A stretch of 64,000 nucleotides of DNA from the NCBI RefSeq assembly GCF_000333955.1, contig NZ_CAPS01000009.1, forward strand, positions 1 through 64,000, in the 5' to 3' direction. This stretch comes from Rhodococcus sp. AW25M09. Its GTDB lineage: Bacteria > Actinomycetota > Actinomycetes > Mycobacteriales > Mycobacteriaceae. Made by a program: the position numbers and the translations under genes. The notes under the pieces were generated by a model, which saw nothing but the letters and a program-made list of their open reading frames with translations, made no database searches and was not told where the DNA came from. Shown here piece by piece: positions 33,719 to 45,586 of the stretch; position 1 is the first letter of the stretch; each line of letters opens with the position of its first letter.

Positions 33719-36700
33719 CACGCGACGCCCTTCCCCACAGAATCGGTACCGATCACTCGGCCTAGTGCCCGGGCACCGCGCTCGCCCAGCATGTCTTCGT
33801 GTTCCACATCGACCCGGTGAACCGAGATCCGGCCGTCGACGAAGTCCGTCCATTGCTGCGCACCGTGCGAGCCGCGGGCGGCAAAATAGTGCACCGGCCC
33901 CTCGAACACCGCCGGTTCGTACGACGCCACCCAGCCGGGGGACGATACGACCGGCCGGAACATCCGGCGCAGATGATCCTCGGTGAGAAAAGCCAATTCG
34001 CTTCTCGTACTGCGCAATCGATCCACGATTGCCTCGAACGAGCCGCCTTCGACCCCGAGTTGACGGGCGAGATCTTCGATCTCGAACTCCGCGACACCCT
34101 CCGGTGCCGTGAGCTGTGCATCGACGAGTGCGAGCAGTGCCACGTCCTCGCCGTCCGACTGCAGTTGCGCCGCAACAGCATGCGCGATCACGCCGCCGAG
34201 CGACCACCCGAGCAGGTGATAGGGCCCGTGGGGCTGCACAGTGCGAATCTCCTGCACGTACCTGGCGGCGAATTCCTCGATCGACGACGGTGCGGCGTCG
34301 ACGTTCGAGATACCCGGATCCTGTAATCCGTACAACGGGCGGTCTGTCTCGCCCAGTCAACGACAGGTAACTCCACGCGATTCCGATGGCCGGATGCACA
34401 CAGAACAGCGGGGCACCGACGCCGTCGGCCCGGACTGGGAGCACCACCTCGAACGCAGCATCAGAGAGGGCACCGACGCTTTCTCCTGCGTCGAGTTGCG
34501 CTGCCAGGGCGGCGATCGTCGGGTGCATCAGCAACAGGCTGATCGGAAGCCGGCGATCCAGCCGGTCCCCGAGTGCATCCATCACCTGCACCACCGAGAG
34601 AGAGTGCCCGCCGAGGTCGAAGAAGTTGTCGTCGATCCCGATGTGTTCGGCGGCAATGTCCAGAACGTCGGTGAACTGCGCGTGCACCAGGTGTTCGCTC
34701 GGTGAACGCGGGGGACGCCGTTCACTCGACAGAACCGACGGGGTCGGCAGCATTCGTACATCGACTTTGCCGGACAACGTCATCGGAAGCGCGTCGACGA
34801 CGGTGACGGTGGTCGGCACCATGAATGCCGGCACCGTTCCCGCCAAGAAGTCACGCACTGCCCGCGGTTCGACCGAGCCCACCACGTACGCAGCCAACGA
34901 GTGCGCGTGGCCGATCACGCTGGCCTGGCGCACCTCCGGGTGACGCAGCAGAGCCGCCTCGACCTCGGCCAGCTCGACGCGATGGCCGCGAATCTTGACC
35001 TGTGAATCCACTCGGGCCAGATATTCGAGTTCGCGTGCACCGGAACGAATCACCCAGCGCACCAGGTCGCCGGTTCGGTACAAACGGCCGTCGCCGAACG
35101 GATTGGCAACGAAACTGCTTGCCGTCATGCCGGTTCGACCGACGTATCCCTCGGCAAGACCTGCCCCGCCCAGGTAGAGCTCCCCCACGACGTTGTTTCC
35201 CACCGGGCGCAGACGCGTATCGAGCACCACTGCGTCGTAGCCCCGAATCGGTCCGCCGATGGTCACCGGGCCCGCCGCACCGGTCAGGCCCCAGTCACGC
35301 TGGTCCGTCGTGCAGGTACTCATGACGGTCCCCTCGGTGGGACCGAAGGCGTTGAACACCGAGCGACGACGCGACCATCGTTGCAGCAGAGCGGAATTGA
35401 CGGCCTCGCCCGCCATGACGATCACCCGAAGCGATGGAGTTGCTGCCGAATCGGTGACCTGCAGGACGGTCGGCGTGAGGCACGCGTGGGTGACTCCGTA
35501 CCGATCTATCAGCGCTTCGAGCTCCCGACCGCCGTGCACGTCGGACGGCACGATCACCGAGCCGGCCCCGGCTCCCACCGCCATCAGCATCTCGAAAATC
35601 GACGCATCGAAACTCGGTGATGCGAATTGAAGAACCCTGGAGTCCGGCTCCACGCCGAACAGCTCTCGCTGACTCTGCACGAGATTTGCGATGCCGCGGT
35701 GCGTCACCCGAACGCCTTTCGGTGCCCCGCTGGATCCAGAGGTGTAGATGACGTAGGCCACGCTGCTCAGCGGTGGTCGACGCGCCTCGACGTGGTCGAG
35801 CTCCTCACCGGTGATCGTCAGCCAGTCGCTACCGGCCGAACCGAAGTCCACGGACGAGATTCCTGTGACCGGGGCAGCGTCGTCGAGAATCTCCTGTATC
35901 CGTGCAGCAGGCTGCGACGGGTCGATCGACAGGAACCCGGCACCGGCCTTGGCCACGGCCCACACTGCGGTGACATATCCGACCGATCGTGGCAGCGCGA
36001 CCGCTACCAGATCTCCCAGCCGGATGCCCGACCGTACGAGCCTGTCTGCCAATGCATTCGACTGCCGATCCAGGTCTCGGTAGGTCAGCGCCCTCGAGCC
36101 GTCGATCACGGCGACGTTCTCGGGCCAGGTATTCGCCGCCTGCTCGAACACCGTGGCCAGTGGGTACTGCTCGGGCGCGCTCTCCTGGCGAGAGACCCCG
36201 ACCGATGGGCCCTGTCGGAAGTCCGCGCTGCCGAGGCGAATGTCCGGTGTGGTCGACACCAGATTCAGCACCGCGGTCAGACGCTCCGCGAATCCGGCGA
36301 TCACGGCGTGCGAGAACCTGGTGGCGGAGTATCCGAGCTGTCCGGTGAGCCCGGCCTCGGACTCGTCGACCAGGACCTCGAGGTCGAATTGGGTGTCGGT
36401 GATGTCCACGCGCCGCGGGACGATCGGCTGGGACTCCAGTTCGATGCTGGGAGTTGCCGTGTCTCCGAAAGCCAGCAGCACTTGGAAGAGCGGGTGTGTG
36501 TCGACGGCGCGGGTAGGTTGCACTGCGTCCACCACCGACTCGAACGGCACGTCCGAGTTCGCGAACGCATCGAGGTCCCGGTCGCGTACCTCGGTCACGA
36601 AGTCCTCGAACGTCGTCGACGGATCGACGTCCGTCCTGAGCACGACGGTACCGACGAACATGCCGACGAGGTGGTCGAGCGCCGGGTCGGCTCGTCCCGA

Positions 36701-39700
36701 CACCGGCGTCCCGATGGCGATGTCCTGGGTGCCACTGGCCTCGGCGAGTACGGCGGCCAGCGCTGCATGGACGACGACGAACACGGTCGCACCCAGCCGA
36801 TGCGCGAGCGACCGGAGTCGAGCCAGATCTTCCGGGCTCACCGAGAACTCCACCGGCGTCGCCTCGTGTGACGCGTCCGGGGTTCCGGTCGGCAGGTCGA
36901 GAAATTCGGGTAGGCCGGCGAGGGTGCGACGCCAGAGCTCGAGCTGATCGGACGCCACCGCGTCCAGGACATCGTGCTGCCACAGCCGATAGTCCGAGTA
37001 ATCGACTGCGAGCGTATCGAATTCGGGGGCCGAACCGGACGTCCTGGCCAGCAGAGCGATCTCGAGGTCTCGGGCCAAGGGGCTAAGCGACAGCCCGTCG
37101 ATCGCGATGTGATGGGCGACGACGGTGAGCACCCGCTCGCCGCCTCGTTCGGTGCACACCAATCGCAACGGCGCTTCGACGGTCAAATCGAAGCCGTGCA
37201 GTGTCGATGCATCGACGCTCGCGTGCGCGTCGTCCAACGTCGACAGCACGATCTGCGGATCGAGAACAACCGTGACGGGACCGTCGCCGGTCGAGGGGTA
37301 CACCGTGCGCAGCGGTGTGTGCCGCTCGAGTACATCCGCGATCGCAGCACGCAGGACGCCCGGATCGAGGTCGGCCGGAAGCGGCACCTCGAAGGCGATG
37401 TTGTACGCGGCCGATGCCGGATCGTATCGATTCTGCAGCCAGATTCGTCGTTCGGCCGGTGCCAGGCCGGAGTACGAGCGCGCGTCGCCGCGGTGCACCA
37501 GGGCAGGCAACGGTATGTAGTTCTCGGACAGTGATTCGATCGCCGATGCGAGCTGTGTCGCGGTGGGCGACTCGAAGATCGTGCGCACCGGAACTCGGGT
37601 GCCGAGCGCCGCACCGATCCGGGTGGCGGCCCGCGTCGCGGCGAGCGAGTCTCCGCCGAGGACGAAGAAATTGGCGTCGACGGCCGGATTCTCGATGCCC
37701 AACGTGTCGGCGAAAATCCCGAGGATGACGTCCTGCGCCAACGTGCGAACGGCACCCCCGTCGCCGACGGTGGGGTCCTGAGCATCCAACGCCCCGAGGT
37801 CCACCTTGCCGTTGTCGGTCAACGGAATCCGGTCGATCTGCGCGATGGCGGCCGGCATCATCGCGAGCGGAAGGTGCTTCAGCAGCCACTGCGCGGCCTC
37901 CTGCTCGTCGATACCCACCACCCAGGCGAGCAGTCTGTTCTCACGTACCGCCGCTGCTGCGCCGCGCACATCGGGGTGTGCGAGGAGAGCAGACTCGATG
38001 TCTCCCAGCTCGATTCGTACACCACGGACCTGAACCTGAGAGTCGCGGCGGCCCCGGTACTCCAGCAGACCCGAGACACCCCGGCGCACCAGATCACCGG
38101 TTCGGTAGAGCCGGGTGCCGCCCTGGCCTGCCACGAACCGCTCGGCCGTCGCCGCCGTACCGAATCGGTACCCGCGCGCCAACCCGACCCCGCCGAGATA
38201 CAGCTCCCCGATGCCCCCGGGTAGCACCGGGTGCAACCGGTCGTCGAGCACGAATGCACCCACGTGATCGAGCGGTCGACCGATCGTGACCGGCTCACCG
38301 GCGCGGAGCGATTCGGCCAACGTGGCCACCACCGTCGCCTCGCTGGGGCCGTAGGCGTTGAGCATCGACCGTTCGGGTGCCCACGCGTCCACGACGTCCG
38401 AGCCCAGCACGTCTCCCCCGACGGCGACAGTCTCGATACCCGCCGTCGGCGGCACCGTCGCAAGCAAAGCAGGTGTGGACAGGTAGTGAGTCACGCGATG
38501 CTCGGTGAGAAATGCCGACATCTCGTCTCCGCCGAGCAGGTCGGGCGGCGCGATCACCATCGTCGCGCGGGCCCCGAACGCCAGCACGAGTTCGAGAATC
38601 GCGGCATCGAAGTTGACCGAGTATCCCTGCAGCACTCGAGAATTCGACGATACGCCGTATGGTCCCACCACCTGCCGCGCTAGCGCGTACACACCTTGGT
38701 GCGTCACCACCACGGGCTTGGGTGTTCCCGTGGAGCCCGAGGTGTGAATCACGTAAGCCGGGTGTGCAGGGTGCAGCGTTCCCAAGCGCTCCTGGTCGGT
38801 CACGGGCTGGTCGCTCAGTGGCTCCGCCTGATTCTCGTAGAGCCAGTTCACTCCTGGTTCGAGTCCACCGAAACCTATCTCGATGTGCGCCAACATCTGC
38901 TCTCGACGAATCGCCGGATAGCGCGGATCCACGGGCACGAACGCGCCGCCGGCCTTCACCACGGCCCACAGGGCAACGATGTACTCGGCCGATCGCTCGA
39001 GCGAGAGTGCAACAAGAGTTTCCGGTCCGACGCCGTGTGCGATCAACAGTCGAGCAATCCGGTTCGAGCGAGAATCGAGCTCGGCGTAGGTCAGTGATTG
39101 CAGACCGTCGATGGCGACAGAATCCGAGAGAGCACTCGTAGGAAATACGTCGAGCAGCGTCCCCTCGGGCTGCGGCAACGGCAGAGCCGGATCGTCGGCA
39201 AGAGCGAGGTCACCGATGACGAAATTGGGGTCCGCCACGGCTGCGTTCAGTATGTTCAGAATCGCCGACGCGAACTGTTCGACGGTGGCCTGCTGGTACA
39301 GGTCCAGCGCGTACTCGATCTGCCCGGCCAACGAGGCCGAATCCTCGTGCCCATCCTCGAGCACGAGGTTGAGGTCGAATTCTGAGGTACGGGTGGGGAT
39401 CTCCAGCACCGCCACCGGCAGATCCTCCACCGATCGGTGCGGCGCGTTGGCGAAGGCCAGCATCACCAAGAACAGCGGATGCCGGTCGAGGAATCGGTCG
39501 GTGACCAGGGTGTCGACGATGCGCTCGAACGGAACGTCTGAGTGCGAGAACGCATCGAGGTCTGCGGTCCGCACTGCGCCGAGCAAGTCCGCGAAACTGG
39601 CGGCGGGGTCCACGGTGACTGCGAGAGGGAGGGTTCCGACGAACATTCCGACCATTTCGTCGAGCGCTTCGTGACCTCGCCCCGCAGATGGGGACCCGAT

Positions 39701-42700
39701 GACCACCCGGTTGGAGGTGCCGAATCGACTCAGAGCGGCAGCGACCGCAGCATGGACCACCATGAACGTGGTCGAGTTGGTCGATCGGGCCAGCTCACGA
39801 ATCCCCGCGTGCAGCTGTGCCCCGATCTCGAACGGAACCGCACCGGTGATCATCGATTGCACTGCGGGCCTGGGAAAATCGGTCGCTAGCTCGGCCAAAG
39901 CGGTATCGCTGCCGTCCAGGACCGAATCACCCAGGACCGAGGTCCAGAACTCGAGCTGCTCGTCGGCGACGGTGTCCACGTAGGCCCGATTCCATACCGC
40001 GTACTGGCTGTACTGTGCGCGCAGTCGTGGCCACGTCGGCGCGTGGCCTGCGCTGCGCGATGCGTGCGCGAAAGCGAAGTCGCGGACCAGCGGGTCGATC
40101 GACCAGCCGTCCATCGAAATGTGGTGCACGACGACTACGACAACGGTGTCACCGGATTCTTCCACGCTCAGAAGTGTTGCGCGGATGGGTACTTCGTCCG
40201 CCACATCGAATCCCTGCGCCGCAGCCGCCACTACCGCAGAGTCCAGATCGCGCTCCGACACGGCCTGTGCGGGTACGTCGACGAGGACGGTATCGGTGGG
40301 CCGCACCACCTGGCGCGGACCATCGCCGTCGTCCGGGTAGTACGTGCGCAACGATTCGTGGCGATCGGCCACGTCGCGAAGCGCCGTCAGGACCAATGCG
40401 GTGTCCTCGCCGCCGCTGACACGGATGGCAATCGGCATGTTGTATGCCGGCGATGCCGGATCGAACCGATTGACGAACCACATCCGCTGCTGCGCGTAGG
40501 ACAGCGGGATACGTTCGGGCAGAACGGTATCGAGCAGATCCAGGGATACCTCCTGCGTCGCGGACACATCGATGGCCGCCGCGACTGCGCGGACCGTGGG
40601 GTCGGCGAACAGCGCGGTCAGTGAGATCGACGAACCGAGGCGTGCGAGAACTCGAGTCGCACTGAGCGAGTCACCGCCGAGCTCGAAGAAGGAGTGCTCG
40701 CGGCCGACCTTGTCGACATCGAGGACATCGGCGAACGCTGCGGCCACCGTGCGTTCAGTATCGGTCTGGGGTGCAACGTATTCGGTGTGCGTCGGCGCGG
40801 TGGGGGCGGGAAATGCCCGGCGGTCGACCTTGCCGCCGGGCGTCATCGGCAGTGCATCGAGCACCACGATCTGGCTGGGAACCATCCACGCGGGCAAACG
40901 GTTCCGAAGGTGGCTCTCGAGACCCTCCGAGGCTCCGGTGACGTACAGGACCAGTCGGTTCTCGCGGATCACCGCCGCAGCGGCAGTCACTCCGGCGAAA
41001 GTCGTTGCCGCGAATTCGATCTCGCCGAGTTCGAGACGTCGCCCGTTCAGTTGGATCTGCTGGTCGCTGCGGCCGAGGTACTCGAGCGACGAACCGTCGA
41101 CGGCCCACCGGACGATGTCGCCCGTGCGGTACAGCCGCGCACCGTCCATGCCCGGGTCTGCGACAAACCGCAGCGATGTCGAGCCAGCCTGCCCGTCGTA
41201 TCCACGGGCGATGCCGTCACCACCGAGGTACAGCTCGCCGACGCCTCCGTGCGGAGTGGGCCGCAGCTGGGCGTCGAGCACCAATGCGCGGACGCCCGGC
41301 AGCGGCGCGCCGATGGTGACGCGGCCATCGGCCGTCATCGGGGCCGACACCGTCGCAAGTACCGTCGCCTCGGTCGGTCCGTAGGCATTGAGCATTGTCC
41401 GCTCGGCAGAGGCGAAGCGATCGCGCAACGCAGGAGAGCACTCTTCTCCGCCGACGTCGAAGACCTCGATGGAGCCGAGGTCTTCCGGGTCGAGTGTCGC
41501 CAGCACTGTGGGCGAGGTGATCAGATGCGTGATCTTCTCGTCGTCCAGCAGTTGGGCGAGGGCAGGCCCGGCGTACACGTCGGCCGGGGCGAGGACGAGG
41601 GTGCCGCCCGCAGCGAACGCGGCGAGAATCTCTTGGATGGACGCGTCGAAGACCGGCGAGGCCGCGTGCAGCACGCGTGAGTCGGCGGTGACGGCGTACC
41701 GCTCGACGACGTTGGCGGCCAGTTGCGCGAGTCCACGATGGGTGACGCTGACGGCCTTGGGTTTTCCGGTCGACCCCGAGGTGTGGATGACGTAGGCCTC
41801 GTTGTCGAGGTGCACCGCCGGCTGAGTGAACGGTAGCGCCTCCGCGTCGAGCAGGTCCTCGATGGCGAACCAGCGGATGGCGCTCGGAAGGTGTTGCAGC
41901 ACAGGTCGAGTGGTGATACCGAACTCGACGCGTGCATCAGCGAGCATGGCGGCCAACCGCTCGGCAGGCTCAGTGGGGTCGAGGGGGACGAACGATGCGC
42001 CGGTGGTCGAGACCGACCATACGGCCAATACGGATTCGTAGGAGCGTGCCAGCGCAACGGCCACGCGCGTCTCCACATCTACGCCATGCACGATCAACTG
42101 CGCCGCAACATGTTCCGCAGCCGCGGTGAACTCAGCGCTGGATCGATCGATTCCCCCTGCCCGCACCACTGCGCCACTCGTCAGCATCGAGGGCAGCAGG
42201 GCAGGTGCCGCGGTGGCCGCTGGATGCGCCTGCAGCAGTTGGGCCTTCTCCTCTTCGCCCAGCACATCCAGCTCCGACACTGTGAGTCCCTCGGGCGCAC
42301 TCACCAGCGCACGCAGCAGGACGAGGAATCGGCGGTGGTGGGCGGCCAGCTCGTCGATGGTGTAGAGGGCCGGGTCCCCGAGGAAGTCGACGCGGGTACT
42401 CGTGCCGGCGACACCGGGGTAGACGTTGACCATCATGTCGTCGATGGGGCCGCTGGAGAGCACGCGGTATTCGCCGATGACGTCGCCGAGCCGAATTGTG
42501 CTGTTGTACATCATGATGTTGACCGTGGGACCGAACACACCGCGTCCCGCTGCGGCACTGCCGGTGCCGTCGCCGGTGGACCGCTGCATGTCCTCGACGC
42601 GGAACCGCTGATGACGAAGTGCGCCGGTGAGTTCCACCTGGATCCGTCGGAGTAGTTCTTCGACGGTGACCCCTGGTTCGACACCGATACGCAGCGGCAC

Positions 42701-43603
42701 GACGTTGGACATCATGCCGGACGATTCGCGCAGTTTGGTGGTTGCTCGGCCCGATACCGGCAAGCTGAGCATGACGTCTTCGGTGTCGGTCATGCGCGCG
42801 AGATAGAGCGCGAACGTGGCGAGCACGACGGGGACATCGGAGGAGTTGTACCGATGTGCCACTGCGGCAACGGCTTCGGTGAGGTCTGCATCCAGAACAG
42901 CACCGACACTGACCGTCACTCCACTGGGGGCGGCAGGTTCGTGCGGGCTACCGGCCAGCCTGGGGGCCTCGAGGTGGCCGTCGAGTCGACCGAGCCAGTA
43001 CTGACGATCGGTCTCGTAGCGGGAGGAACTGGGGTACGCGGCCTCGTAGTCGTAGATCTCGCGCACTCCGATGGCGCGGGTCTTCGGGATCTCGGTGCCC
43101 TGGATCAAGGCGGTGTACACCGTGGCGGTGCGCTCCTGCACCGAAATTGCGCCCAGGCCGTCCATTACGATGTGGTGAGCCCGGCTGTACCAGTAGTAAT
43201 GGCATTTGCCCACCTGGATGATCTCGGACGCGATCAGTTGGTCGCGAACCAGATCCACGGGTTGCCGGTATTGCTCGTCCATGTAGCGCTGGGCATTCTC
43301 GATGGGATGCTCGCGATCGGTGAAGTCGCGGTAGATCATTGCGTACGGCACCCGGAGGTCCGACCACTGGTACGGGTGACCGTCCTCCACACCGATTCGC
43401 ACGGCCGGCGATTCGAGACGCCGGCAGGCGATGTCCGTCGCACGAATCAACACGGAGGGGTCGATATCGCCGCGGATCTCGACGTATTGAGCGATGGTGA
43501 AGGGCACGTCCGGTGCCAGTTGCTGAGCGAGGTAGATATTCATCTGAGCAGCCGACAGGGGGAAGCGGCCGTCCTCGAACCGCTCACCCGACTCTGGCGA
43601 CAC
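33718..43603 (-). CDS. Three-module nonribosomal peptide synthetase 1 (frameshifted in TE)
   Basis: The start is GTG 43603 with GAGGAGG upstream. Restored for one inserted base, it encodes about 3,294 residues: C1 (HHIVMDG near 143), A1 (TSGSTG near 605), T1 (Ser979), C2 (HHISMDG near 1160), A2 (near 1620), T2 (Ser1986), C3 (HHIAIDG near 2164), A3 (near 2619), T3 (Ser3001) and TE (GWSLGG near 3134). No E or MT domain is seen. C1 resembles the EntF-type starter condensation domain. All three A domains keep the invariant Asp and Lys. A T inserted at 34357 shifts the frame in TE, so the natural reading fuses to the methyltransferase. Confidence 0.93.
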
Positions 43604-43686
43604 TCCCCGACCTCCTCAACGCACGCGCCCTGACTACTTCGATTGGCCGGCGCGCCGCTCATAGCGTTGATGTTTCATCGCCCGTT

Positions 43687-43718
43687 ACAAACTAGTCGAC
43701 ACGGTGTGAATGCTCTAC
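43687..43718 (-). promoter_or_regulatory. Conserved promoter element upstream of NRPS 1
   Basis: A 32-bp block, about 85-115 bp before the NRPS-1 start, matches the same block before NRPS 2 at 29 of 32 positions. The most conserved part reads TGTGAATGCTCTAC on the plus strand. Read towards the NRPS, TTCACA, then 17 bp, then TAACGG could be a -35/-10 pair. It also lies about 90 bp before the divergent DUF4012 gene. Confidence 0.6.
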
Positions 43719-43806
43719 CTGGATCGAACGGCAGGTACGCCAGATCTGCTACTCCCCTTTAGGCTGTGCACTCGAATACATTTCCTCGACCGAGAGGCCA
43801 CCGACG

Positions 43807-45582
43807 ATGGCAACCAGTTCCACCGATACCCGCGGTCGGAAATCGGGCAGAAAGCGGCCGATTCTCATCGCGGTGGGGGCATTTCTGGTCATTGTCATCG
43901 CTTTTGTGGTGTGGCTTGGTTACGAGTCCTATTCCGCGCAGTCGAGTCTGACCGCTACGCGCGACTCGGCCACACAGGCCAAGGACGCATTGCTCGACGG
44001 CGACTCGGCCGGAGCCGAGGCAGCAGCGGCGCTCGCCTCCGAATCCGCGAACGATGTGGTCTCGGCGACGACGTCAATCCCGTTTTCCATAGCCAAAGCC
44101 GTTCCTTACCTCGGCAGTCCCCTGAAATCGGTAGCGCAGATCAGCGATGTGGTGCAGGGATTGGCCGACGACGTGCTTGCCCCCGCGTCGGCAGCGGGTG
44201 CCAGTCTGAATCCGAGCAGCCTCGTCGAGGGCGGCGGCAAGGTGGACACTGCGGCTCTGCGGGACGCGCAACCGGTACTGCAGCAGACGTCCGCAGCGGC
44301 CGACGAGCTCAGTGAGCGTGCCCAGCAGGTGGACGAGCCCGCCTTCCTCGGCGTGGTGGACGAGGCCCGCACGTCGCTGATCGATCAGACTCACGAACTC
44401 GCGAATCTGCTCACCAACACCCGTATCGCCAGTGAACTGCTGCCGTCGATGCTCGGCGACAACGGCCCGCGCAGTTACTTTCTCGCGTTCCAGACCAATG
44501 CCGAGGCCCGCGGCACCGGCGGATTGCTCGGCGGCTACGGAATCATCCGCGCGGAGAACGGAACCGCCAGGGTCGATACGCTCGGCAGCAACAACGAACT
44601 CGCATTCGCCCAGCAACCGATCGATCTCGGTGCGGAGTACAACGCGCTGTGGGGTCCGCGCAACACCACCACCGACTTCCGAAACTCGAACGCCAGCCCG
44701 CACTTTCCGTATGCGGGCCAGATCTGGTCGTCGATGTGGACCGAGCAGACGGGTGAGGTGCTCAACGGCACCATCGCTACCGATCCGATCGCCCTGAGCT
44801 ACATCCTCGGAGCCACCGGCCCGGTGACACTTGCCGACGGCGAGCAGATCACCGCCGACAACGTCGTCGAAATCACTCTCAGCACAGCGTATTCCAGGTT
44901 CGGTGACGATCAAGCTGCCCGTAAGGCGTACCTGCAACAGATCTCATCCGCCGTGGTCGCAAAGATGGTCAACGGCACCGCCCCCAGTAGCTCATTGCTC
45001 GACGCGGTCGGCCGGGCCGGCAGCGAGGGGCGCATCTCGATCTGGAGCGCCGATCCTGCGGAGCAGGCCGTTCTCGCCGGAACCAAGGTGGGCCATACGC
45101 TGCCCGACAGCCCCGCTCCGTACGCCAACGTGGTGGTCAACAACGCCGGCGGCAACAAGCTCGATTACTACCTGGCGCGCGACATTTCGTACACCGCTAC
45201 GTCGTGCACCGATGGCACCCGGACATCGACGGTGACGGCCACTCTCACCAATACCGTGAACCCGGACGGGTTGACGCAGTACGTGGCGAGCACCTTCCAA
45301 CCCAACGTGCCGTACGGCACCAACGAGGCGATCGTCTACCTCTACGGAACGCAGGGTGCGACCATCACCGCGATGAAAGTCGATGGTGTGACGGCATTCT
45401 CGATCCAGAGTGGTACCGAGCTCGGGCGCCCGGTGAAGGCTGCCTACGTGACGATCCCGCCCGGCGAATCTCAGACGGTCACGTGGGAGCTGCAGGAACC
45501 GTCGAGCGCGGGTGCCGCGACGGTGCCGGTCCAGCCCTTGGTGAATCCGGCAGCCGTCACCATCGACGTACCCCAGTGCTGA
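43807..45582 (+). CDS. DUF4012 extracytoplasmic protein
   Basis: 591 residues. The N-terminus is basic with one transmembrane helix (RPILIAVGAFLVIVIAFVVW). The rest is extracytoplasmic and matches DUF4012: long helical region to residue 200, then RSYFLAFQTNAEARGTGGLL, FPYAGQIWSSMWTEQTGEVL, and a C-terminal beta domain. DUF4012 proteins often sit in Gram-positive surface polysaccharide clusters, but their role is unknown. It is divergent from NRPS 1 and convergent with protease copy 2. Confidence 0.88.
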   Translation: MATSSTDTRGRKSGRKRPILIAVGAFLVIVIAFVVWLGYESYSAQSSLTATRDSATQAKDALLDGDSAGAEAAAALASESANDVVSATTSIPFSIAKAVPYLGSPLKSVAQISDVVQGLADDVLAPASAAGASLNPSSLVEGGGKVDTAALRDAQPVLQQTSAAADELSERAQQVDEPAFLGVVDEARTSLIDQTHELANLLTNTRIASELLPSMLGDNGPRSYFLAFQTNAEARGTGGLLGGYGIIRAENGTARVDTLGSNNELAFAQQPIDLGAEYNALWGPRNTTTDFRNSNASPHFPYAGQIWSSMWTEQTGEVLNGTIATDPIALSYILGATGPVTLADGEQITADNVVEITLSTAYSRFGDDQAARKAYLQQISSAVVAKMVNGTAPSSSLLDAVGRAGSEGRISIWSADPAEQAVLAGTKVGHTLPDSPAPYANVVVNNAGGNKLDYYLARDISYTATSCTDGTRTSTVTATLTNTVNPDGLTQYVASTFQPNVPYGTNEAIVYLYGTQGATITAMKVDGVTAFSIQSGTELGRPVKAAYVTIPPGESQTVTWELQEPSSAGAATVPVQPLVNPAAVTIDVPQC

Positions 45583-45586
45583 CGGG

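Noticed and set aside
35627-36871. 414-residue plus-strand frame within NRPS 1
   Set aside because: It is the antisense of well-defined A3 and C3 domains. Similar long antisense frames occur in NRPS 2 and are also shadows.
32840-43603. A single 3,587-residue NRPS-methyltransferase fusion protein
   Set aside because: The fusion exists only because of the inserted base at 34357. The second copy and the length match show separate NRPS and methyltransferase genes.
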